From the NCBI GenBank assembly GCA_030626085.1, contig DAOUPQ010000057.1, forward strand, positions 1 through 10,329: 10,329 nucleotides of DNA, written 5' to 3'. This DNA comes from Flavobacteriia bacterium. GTDB taxonomy: Bacteria > Bacteroidota > Bacteroidia > Flavobacteriales > Flavobacteriaceae. Shown one piece after another: positions 1-5,918 of this stretch. Each line of letters begins with the position of its first letter. Position 1 is the first letter of the stretch. Under the pieces are notes generated by a model, which worked only from the letters and a program-made list of their open reading frames with translations, was not told where the DNA came from and did not search any database. A program made the translations under genes and the position numbers.

Positions 1-366
1 AAAATCAGGAAAATTAATGTCTTTAACAGATACTCTGTAGGTATCATTAAAAATATCAATTACTAAAAAAGCATCATAATCGTGTTGTGCGTATTGAGGC
101 AAACCACTTCCGGATATTTTATAATTTTTAATGATCGTTGAAGTTTCATGATCCAGTATGTTTAGACCCGAAGTAAAACTTATACTTTTTAATTGTGGAT
201 CTAATTTATTGATATCATCCAATTGATAATATTTTTGCCAGACTAGTTTGTTTTTGATCACATAAAAATTTCCAAGAGAATCTGTTTTACTAAGTTGTGC
301 AAAACTGATGGAAGTGATCAGAATTAATAAAGTTGTTAATATTAGAAGACTTTTATTTTTGCTCAT
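1..366 (-). CDS. Exported protein of unknown function, N-terminal part (gene continues past the left edge)
   Basis: An open reading frame of 122 codons runs from an ATG at 364-366 off the left edge, so only the N-terminus is present. Residues 1-23 look like a Sec signal peptide: lysines at 3 and 5, a hydrophobic core at about 7-20, and a likely signal peptidase I cut after SISFA, leaving Gln24 as the first mature residue. The mature part is a beta-rich alternation of aromatic and polar residues (for example FYVIKNKLVWQKYY at 34-47 and DAFLVIDIFNDTYRV at 98-112), with no catalytic motif I recognise. The pattern is vaguely like small periplasmic Bacteroidota proteins such as the DUF4468 type, but I cannot assign it. 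It starts 35 bp after the symporter stop on the same strand and is probably cotranscribed with it. There is no Shine-Dalgarno sequence upstream, only an AT-rich leader. Confidence 0.75.
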   Translation of the reverse strand, partial: MSKNKSLLILTTLLILITSISFAQLSKTDSLGNFYVIKNKLVWQKYYQLDDINKLDPQLKSISFTSGLNILDHETSTIIKNYKISGSGLPQYAQHDYDAFLVIDIFNDTYRVSVKDINFPDF

Positions 367-401
367 TTTAATGAAAATTACAGTTCAGTTTTTTTAATAG
401 A

Positions 402-1859
402 TCATTTTTTCTTGATCAAATATAATCCAATAAAAGTAAAAATTCCGTTAAGGATTAATATTTCATAACCAAAAATAAAACCGTTAAACCAATGCACAGC
501 ATTTTTATTTAAAACATAGGTAAATATTACAGAGAGAATTGCAATTATCCATACCCATTTATCTTTAATCTCAAATTTTGTAAAGATTCCGAATGAAAAT
601 AAACCTAAAAGCGGACCATAAGTAAAAGTAGAAACTTGTAAGAGACTATCAATAATATTATCTTTTAAAATATACCTAAATGATATGATCACTAAGATCA
701 ATAATATTGAGATACCAATATGTACTTTTTTACGAAGTTTTTTTTGCTGGCTTTCTTTTCTTTTTTCAATATTCAAAAAATCTATACTAAATGAGGTAGT
801 TAATGAGGTTAAAGCACTATCAGCACTTGAATAAGCAGCTGCGATCAAACCTAAAATAAAAATAATTGCCAAAGGGATTCCGAGATTGCCATTTAAGGCA
901 ATTTCAGGATACAAAAGGTCGGTTTTAATATTTCCGTCTATTACAGGAATGGATATATTCAATTTTTCTGCGTAAATAAATAATAAGGCACCCAAAAATA
1001 AAAAAACCAGATTTACCAATATTAAAATAAAACCCAACGAAATTACATTCCATTTTGCTTCTTTGGTATTTTTACAAGTCAGGTTTTTTTGCATATTATC
1101 CTGATCCAGACCTGTCATGGCAATAGTAATGAACATTCCCCCTAAAACCGATTTAAAAAAATATTTTTTATCATAAAAATCTTCGGTAAATAAAATTTTA
1201 TTGTATTGTTTGTAACTATCAGATTGTAATATTTCAGAAAAATTAAGGTCTAATTTATTTAAGATAATATAGATTGTTGCAATTACGGCAAAAAGCATTA
1301 AGAAGGTTTGTAAAATATCTGTCCAGACTATGGTTTTGATACCACTTCTGAATGTATAGATCCAGATGAGTAAAACCGAGAAAATAACAGTAATTTCAAA
1401 AGGAATATTCCATGCATCAAATATAAAATATTGTAAAACAGAAGTGACTAAAAACAATCGAAATGAAGCAATTAACATTCGTGAAACAAAAAAGAAAAAT
1501 GCCCCTGTTTTATGGCTGGTTTTACCAAAACGCTGTTTTAAATATTCATAAATAGAAGTAATATTTAACCTGTAATAAAGTGGGATCAAAATAAAAGCAA
1601 TAACAATATAACCCAAAAAATACCCGAAGACAATTTGCATATAGCTAAATTGTGTACTTTGAACCCAACCGGGAACGGAAATAAAAGTTACTCCAGAAAG
1701 TGATGCTCCGATCATACCGAATGCAACTACATACCAAGGAGATTTTTTATTAGCTTTAAAAAATGCAGTATTGCTATCATCTTTACTGGTTATAAATGAA
1801 ATTACAATCAGAATAATGAAATAGGCTAAGATAATAAGTAGTAAATGAAAAGATTTCAT
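402..1859 (-). CDS. Sodium:solute symporter, SSS family
   Basis: This is a 485-residue inner-membrane Na+-coupled transporter of the solute:sodium symporter family, at the normal family length, with about 13 hydrophobic segments. Family landmarks are the first helix at about 5-24; the charged/small stretch SKDDSNTAFFKANKKSPW (25-42) leading into a Gly/Ser-rich helix with GASLSGVTFISVPGW (51-65); LIPLYYRL then SIYEYLKQRFG (91-112); WTDILQTFLM (179-188); and AAYSSADSALTSLTTSF (341-357). The last is the TM8-type serine-rich segment whose serines line the Na2 sodium site in characterised members. The C-terminus ends in a Lys triplet after the last helix. The substrate cannot be read from sequence. 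Family members carry sugars, amino acids and, in Tannerella, N-acetylmuramate (MurT). It is divergent from a NagX-like gene 82 bp away and is followed by an exported protein. Confidence 0.9.
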   Translation of the reverse strand: MKSFHLLLIILAYFIILIVISFITSKDDSNTAFFKANKKSPWYVVAFGMIGASLSGVTFISVPGWVQSTQFSYMQIVFGYFLGYIVIAFILIPLYYRLNITSIYEYLKQRFGKTSHKTGAFFFFVSRMLIASFRLFLVTSVLQYFIFDAWNIPFEITVIFSVLLIWIYTFRSGIKTIVWTDILQTFLMLFAVIATIYIILNKLDLNFSEILQSDSYKQYNKILFTEDFYDKKYFFKSVLGGMFITIAMTGLDQDNMQKNLTCKNTKEAKWNVISLGFILILVNLVFLFLGALLFIYAEKLNISIPVIDGNIKTDLLYPEIALNGNLGIPLAIIFILGLIAAAYSSADSALTSLTTSFSIDFLNIEKRKESQQKKLRKKVHIGISILLILVIISFRYILKDNIIDSLLQVSTFTYGPLLGLFSFGIFTKFEIKDKWVWIIAILSVIFTYVLNKNAVHWFNGFIFGYEILILNGIFTFIGLYLIKKK

Positions 1860-1880
1860 CTTTTAATAAGGTTAATATAG

Positions 1881-1888
1881 CAAATAAA
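1881..1888 (-). promoter_or_regulatory. Candidate -7 box for the symporter
   Basis: Read on the minus strand, this is TTTATTTG, seven of eight positions of the Bacteroidota -7 consensus TAnnTTTG. It lies 21 bp before the symporter ATG, so transcription would begin about 15 nt upstream of the start codon. No clear -33 TTG lies at the usual spacing. The call rests on the one box and its position in the 82-bp divergent spacer. Confidence 0.35.
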
Positions 1889-1941
1889 CAAAAATTTATA
1901 TAGTTTTATGCTCTTTAAAATTATAAAAATAAATAATTAAA

Positions 1942-3054
1942 ATGATCACAAAACAACGAATTTTATCTGTTGATATTTTTAGAGGAGCAACGATAGCTGC
2001 AATGATCCTGGTTAATAATCCCGGAACCTGGAGTCAGGTTTATGCGCCATTCTTGCATGCCGAATGGCATGGTTTAACACCAACCGACCTTATATTTCCT
2101 TTTTTCTTATTCATCGTTGGGATGTCTATCACCTTTGCTTATACAAAAAAGAAAGCCATAGGTATCACAGGAGATGTCTATAAAAAAATAATTTCCCGAA
2201 CGATCAAATTAATTGTGTTGGGCTTGATCTTAGCCGGGTTTTTAATTGCTTCACCTTTTTTTAAAGATCTTTCTACATTGCGATTGCCGGGAGTTTTGCA
2301 ACGAATTGGTGTAGTATTTTTTATAGCTTCCATACTGTTTTTACATCTTAATTGGAAAGCTTTATTAAGTTTGTTTGTTTTTATTTTAGTGGGTTATTTT
2401 TTGATAATGACACAATTACCTATGAATGGTGAATTACCTATATTAACTAGAGGATATGATTGGGCCTCTGTTATAGATATAAAAGTGTTAACTAGTTCAC
2501 ACACATATAAGCCAGATTATGATCCCGAGGGAATTTTAAGTACTTTACCTGCTATTGCGACTACAATTTTTGGCATGTTTCTGGGAATGATCCTATTAAA
2601 TAAAGAAAAAACACAAAAGGAAAAATTAAAATACTTTATTATTATCGGTGTTGTAGCACTTGTAATTGGTTATGCATGGAGTATAGTTTTTCCGTTGAAT
2701 AAGGCATTATGGACGAGTAGTTTTGTTTTGGTTACCGGTGGATTGGGAACTTTAGTTTATGCGGCAATCTATTATATTGCTGATATTTTAGATCATAATG
2801 ATTGGGGTAAACCTGCAATAATTTTTGGTTCAAATGCAATCACGGTTTATTTTTTATCGAGTTTTATGGCAAAAATATTTGGTAGGGTCAAGTTGCCAAG
2901 CGGACAATCATTACACGGATATTTATACGAAATTTTATCTTCAATTATTACCATTCCAAAATTGAGTTCATTAATTTATGCCATTCTTATTATTTTGTTC
3001 TACTACTTTATAGCTCTTGTTTTATATAGAAAGAAGATTTTTATAAAAGTGTAA
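1942..3054 (+). CDS. NagX/HGSNAT-like membrane acyltransferase (DUF5009 type)
   Basis: This 370-residue multi-pass inner-membrane protein resembles NagX and the catalytic part of human heparan-alpha-glucosaminide N-acetyltransferase (HGSNAT). The N-terminal signature is clear: RILSVDIFRGATIAAMILVN (6-25), then LHAEWHGLTPTDLIFPFFLF (38-57) leading into IVGMSITFAY. His39 aligns with the histidine that HGSNAT uses to relay acetyl from cytosolic acetyl-CoA across the membrane. About ten hydrophobic segments follow, including TTIFGMFLGMILL, LVTGGLGTLVYAAIYYIADIL and GSNAITVYFLSSFMAKIFG, ending in a basic tail. In Xanthomonas and other bacteria nagX sits in GlcNAc-use clusters, but its exact reaction is not well established. 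The ATG is preceded by an A/T-only leader with no Shine-Dalgarno sequence. recR starts 18 bp after the stop. It is divergent from the symporter, consistent with an amino-sugar salvage role by context only. Confidence 0.85.
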   Translation: MITKQRILSVDIFRGATIAAMILVNNPGTWSQVYAPFLHAEWHGLTPTDLIFPFFLFIVGMSITFAYTKKKAIGITGDVYKKIISRTIKLIVLGLILAGFLIASPFFKDLSTLRLPGVLQRIGVVFFIASILFLHLNWKALLSLFVFILVGYFLIMTQLPMNGELPILTRGYDWASVIDIKVLTSSHTYKPDYDPEGILSTLPAIATTIFGMFLGMILLNKEKTQKEKLKYFIIIGVVALVIGYAWSIVFPLNKALWTSSFVLVTGGLGTLVYAAIYYIADILDHNDWGKPAIIFGSNAITVYFLSSFMAKIFGRVKLPSGQSLHGYLYEILSSIITIPKLSSLIYAILIILFYYFIALVLYRKKIFIKV

Positions 3055-3060
3055 AAAGAT

Positions 3061-3068
3061 TACATTTG
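3061..3068 (+). promoter_or_regulatory. Candidate -7 box for recR (exact TAnnTTTG)
   Basis: TACATTTG matches the Bacteroidota primary sigma -7 consensus TAnnTTTG at every fixed position. It ends only 4 bp before the recR ATG, so the expected transcription start would fall at or next to the start codon, giving a leaderless or nearly leaderless mRNA. No TTG is seen at the usual -33 spacing, only the T-run in GATTTTTAT. If the box is real, recR is transcribed independently of the gene 18 bp upstream. Confidence 0.45.
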
Positions 3069-3072
3069 CAAA

Positions 3073-3693
3073 ATGGATTTTTCTTCTAAATTGTTAGAAA
3101 ATGCGGTTAATGAAATGTCGCAATTACCGGGTATTGGTAAGCGAACTGCATTGCGTTTGGTTTTGCATTTGTTAAGGCAACCTAAAGAACATACTAAATA
3201 TTTAGCTGAAGCTTTAAAAGATTTTAGAAATGATATAAAACTCTGTAAGAATTGTCATAATATTTCTGATGTTGATCTATGTGAAATCTGTGCAAATCCG
3301 AAAAGAAATAGTGAAATAATTTGTGTTGTAGAAGATATTCGCGATGTGATGGCAATTGAAAATACAGCACAATTCAAGGGTCATTATCATGTTTTAGGCG
3401 GTAAAATTTCACCTATTGAAGGTATTGGTCCTCATAACTTAACGATTGATAGTTTGGTTGAAAAAGTGAAAAATGGGCATGTTAAAGAGCTTATTTTCGC
3501 TTTGAGCTCAACTATGGAAGGTGATACAACTAATTTTTATATCTACAAACAATTACAAGATCTTGACATTAGGTTATCAACCATAGCCAGAGGTATTTCA
3601 GTAGGTGATGAACTTGAATACACCGATGAAGTCACACTTGGTAGAAGTATAATTAACAGGGTGCCTTTTGAAAATAGTTTTAAAAACTTATAA
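3073..3693 (+). CDS. recR: Recombination mediator RecR
   Basis: RecR acts with RecO (and RecF) in the cytoplasm to load RecA on SSB-coated single-stranded DNA during gap repair. The 206-residue length is normal. All domains are visible in order: the helix-hairpin-helix with LPGIGKRTALRL (18-29); a Cys4 zinc finger at Cys58, Cys61, Cys70 and Cys73; a Toprim domain beginning ICVVEDIRDVMAIE (83-96) with the acidic residues Glu87 and Asp88; HVLGGKISP (106-114); and the C-terminal ARGISVGDELEYTDEVTLG segment (172-190). The start is well supported, because MDFSSKLLENAVNEMSQLPG matches the usual N-terminus of Bacteroidota RecR. It follows the NagX-like gene by 18 bp and has its own candidate promoter. 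The stop lies 3 bp from the stop of the convergent aldo-keto reductase, with no obvious hairpin terminator between them. Confidence 0.97.
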   Translation: MDFSSKLLENAVNEMSQLPGIGKRTALRLVLHLLRQPKEHTKYLAEALKDFRNDIKLCKNCHNISDVDLCEICANPKRNSEIICVVEDIRDVMAIENTAQFKGHYHVLGGKISPIEGIGPHNLTIDSLVEKVKNGHVKELIFALSSTMEGDTTNFYIYKQLQDLDIRLSTIARGISVGDELEYTDEVTLGRSIINRVPFENSFKNL

Positions 3694-3696
3694 AGG

Positions 3697-4689
3697 TTAC
3701 TCTTTTAAAATCTTATCAATCGCATTTAATTCTTCAACAGTAAATCCTAATTTAGATTGTATGTCAACAGCCTCTTCAATTTGTGAAATTTTACTGGCAC
3801 CAATAATTACCGAGGTAATTCTTTGATCTTTTAAGACCCAGGAAAGTGCCATTTGAGCCATTTTCTGACCTCTTTCGGCTGCGATTTTATTTAATCTTTC
3901 AATTTTTGAAATTTTTTCAGGTGATATTTCAGATGACTGTAAAAATCCATGGGCTTTGGCAACTCTGGAATCCTTTGGAATTCCCTTGAGATATTTATCA
4001 GTGAGTAAACCTTGAAAAAGAGGACTAAAAACTACCGAACCTACACCATTTTTTTCTAAAGTATCTAATAACTTATCTTCTACCCATCTGTCAAACATAT
4101 TATATTTGGGTTGATGAACAACGCAAGGCGTGCCTAGCGAATTTAAAATATCAAAAGCTTTTTGAGATTGTTCAGCTGAATAATTTGAAATACCAATATA
4201 TAATGCTTTTCCTGATCGTACGATTTGATCTAATGCCATCATTGTTTCTTCAAGTGGTGTATTGGGATCCGGACGGTGACTGTAAAAAATATCAACATAA
4301 TCTAATCCCAAGCGTTTTAGGCTTTGATCGCAACTTGAGATCAAATATTTTCTGGAGCCCCAATCCCCATAAGGTCCCATCCACATATCATATCCGGCTT
4401 TTGAAGTAATAATCATTTCATCTCTGTATCCTTGAAGTTCAGTTCTTAAAATTTGTCCGAAGGTTTCTTCAGCTGATCCGGGAGGAGGACCATAATTATT
4501 GGCAAGATCAAAATGAGTAATACCCAGATCAAAGGCTTTAAAGATCATTTTCTTTGAATTTTCATGTGTATCAACTCCGCCAAAGTTATGCCATAAACCT
4601 AGTGATATGATTGGTAAGCGTAAGCCGCTTTTTCCACAGCGATTGTATTGCATTTTGTCATATCTTTTTGTATCTGCTGTATAGTTCAT
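3697..4689 (-). CDS. Aldo-keto reductase, YghZ/Gpr (L-glyceraldehyde 3-phosphate reductase) type
   Basis: This is a 330-residue NADPH-dependent cytosolic oxidoreductase with a (beta/alpha)8 barrel. The full AKR catalytic tetrad is present: Asp61 in THFDLANNYG, Tyr66, Lys97 in IITSKAGYD and His138 in FYSHRPD. The segments NNYGPPPGSAEETFG (64-78), KAGYDMWMGPYGDWGSRKYL (97-116) and DQSLKRLGLDYVDIFYSHR (121-139) match the E. coli YghZ/Gpr (AKR14) subgroup rather than generic AKRs. YghZ reduces L-glyceraldehyde 3-phosphate and detoxifies aldehydes such as methylglyoxal. The cofactor phosphate-binding end is VIIGASKISQIEEAV (294-308). It is monocistronic, convergent with recR and divergent from the glycosyltransferase, so the context adds nothing about its job. 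The subgroup is secure, but the physiological substrate here is inferred. Confidence 0.92.
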   Translation of the reverse strand: MNYTADTKRYDKMQYNRCGKSGLRLPIISLGLWHNFGGVDTHENSKKMIFKAFDLGITHFDLANNYGPPPGSAEETFGQILRTELQGYRDEMIITSKAGYDMWMGPYGDWGSRKYLISSCDQSLKRLGLDYVDIFYSHRPDPNTPLEETMMALDQIVRSGKALYIGISNYSAEQSQKAFDILNSLGTPCVVHQPKYNMFDRWVEDKLLDTLEKNGVGSVVFSPLFQGLLTDKYLKGIPKDSRVAKAHGFLQSSEISPEKISKIERLNKIAAERGQKMAQMALSWVLKDQRITSVIIGASKISQIEEAVDIQSKLGFTVEELNAIDKILKE

Positions 4690-4715
4690 CGAATGATTAT
4701 TTTGAGATTATTCAT

Positions 4716-4723
4716 TAAAGATA
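4716..4723 (-). promoter_or_regulatory. Weak candidate -7 box for the aldo-keto reductase
   Basis: On the minus strand this reads TATCTTTA, seven of eight against TAnnTTTG, 26 bp upstream of the ATG in the 101-bp divergent spacer 4690-4790. No -33 element is convincing. The spacer is almost pure A/T, so chance matches are likely. It contains no operator-like inverted repeat that I can see. Confidence 0.22.
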
Positions 4724-4790
4724 ATAAAAATGATAATGAAATCTATAATGATAAAAATTAAATATTATTTTTACATAAAACCAATTTCAA

Positions 4791-5912
4791 TTGATAAAAC
4801 TATCCATTATAATTGTCAATTATAAAGTGCCTTATTTTTTAGAGCAGTGTTTGTTGAGTGTAAAAGCTGCATGTAAAAATATTAATGCTGAAATTATTGT
4901 AATTGATAATAATTCGGCAGATGAGAGTTGTGTGATCATTCGTAAGAAATTTACCGAAGTTAAGCTAATTGAGAATAAAACTAATATTGGTTTTGCTAGG
5001 GCGAATAATCAAGGTGTATTTGAATCAAAAGGGGAGTTTATCTTGATTTTAAATCCTGATACAGTTATTGAGGAAGATTCTTTGGATAAGGTACTTTTAT
5101 TTGCTGAAAAGCAAGAAAAAATGGGAGCTTTAGGGATTAAATTTATTGATGGGACAGGTAATTTTTTACCCGAATGCAAACGAAATATACCAACTTTAAA
5201 AATTGCGAATCATAAAATTAGAGGTAACACTAAAAAATATTATGCAAATCATATATCAGAAAATGAAATCGCGCAAGTAGAAATATTAACTGGTGCTTTT
5301 ATGTTGATGAAACGAGAGGTTTATTTAAAAATTGGTGGTTTTGATGAAGATTATTTTATGTTTGGTGAAGACATTGATTTGAGCTTTAAATTGTTAAATA
5401 ATGGTTTCAAAAACTATTATTATGGAGAAAGTACCATGATTCATTACAAAGGAGAAAGTACTGTAAAAGACATTTCTTATCTCAAGAATTTTTATGGTGC
5501 AATGCAAATTTTTTATAAGAAACATTATAAGAAAAGTATATTATTAAATTTTGTTTCAAATGTTGCTGTCAAGTCAATGGTTTTATTAAAATCAACTTCC
5601 AGATCAAGTAGAATTCAGGAGAAAAATATCATTCAAAACCTGTTGATTGTTAGTATTGATAAAGAGAAAATTAAAATGATTAAGAGCCGTATTAAGCCTC
5701 AAACAACAGAAGTAAGAGATAAATTACCAACAGATTGTACACATTTTGATATGATAATATTTGATAATACATTTATTACAAATAAGGAAATAATTGAAAA
5801 TATTGCCCAATTAAAATCAGTAAAAATTTCAAAAAGAATTATCCCAAAAAACACTTCTTTTTTGATAGGGAGTGATTCTTCAACAGATAGAGGTAAAGTG
5901 GTTCAGTTTTAA
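4791..5912 (+). CDS. Family 2 glycosyltransferase with an extra C-terminal domain; TTG start
   Basis: This 373-residue protein has an N-terminal GT-A domain of glycosyltransferase family 2 (about 1-245), which transfers a sugar from a nucleotide-sugar at the cytoplasmic face. Visible motifs are LSIIIVNYKVPYFLEQCLLS (4-23), EIIVIDNNSADES (34-46), NIGFARANNQG (65-75), the metal-site region LILNPDTVI (85-93), LTGAFMLMKREVY (166-178), GGFDEDYFMFGEDIDLSFK (182-200) and HYKGEST (218-224). The start is TTG. The same frame has a stop at 4776-4778 and no ATG between, and the protein begins exactly where family members begin (MIKLSIIIVNY). After a hydrophobic/basic linker (249-275) comes a domain of about 95 residues starting NLLIVSID (283-290) and ending SFLIGSDSSTDRGKV (356-370), whose role I do not know. 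It is divergent from the AKR and ends 6 bp from the convergent acyl-CoA synthetase. The sugar and acceptor cannot be inferred. Confidence 0.9.
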   Translation: MIKLSIIIVNYKVPYFLEQCLLSVKAACKNINAEIIVIDNNSADESCVIIRKKFTEVKLIENKTNIGFARANNQGVFESKGEFILILNPDTVIEEDSLDKVLLFAEKQEKMGALGIKFIDGTGNFLPECKRNIPTLKIANHKIRGNTKKYYANHISENEIAQVEILTGAFMLMKREVYLKIGGFDEDYFMFGEDIDLSFKLLNNGFKNYYYGESTMIHYKGESTVKDISYLKNFYGAMQIFYKKHYKKSILLNFVSNVAVKSMVLLKSTSRSSRIQEKNIIQNLLIVSIDKEKIKMIKSRIKPQTTEVRDKLPTDCTHFDMIIFDNTFITNKEIIENIAQLKSVKISKRIIPKNTSFLIGSDSSTDRGKVVQF

Positions 5913-5918
5913 AACTTT

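Noticed and set aside
1366..1551. Short open frame on the plus strand inside the symporter gene
   Set aside because: It lies wholly antisense to a well-supported family member, its 61-residue product has no recognisable motif, and it has no promoter or leader of its own.
4185..4409. Short open frame antisense to the aldo-keto reductase
   Set aside because: The opposite strand codes for the catalytic core of a clear AKR. The product looks random.
5424..5461. Direct repeat of 11 bp (GGAGAAAGTAC) spaced 27 bp apart in the glycosyltransferase
   Set aside because: Both copies encode GEST in frame, in a segment that appears conserved in the GT2 subgroup. It reflects protein sequence, not a DNA element.
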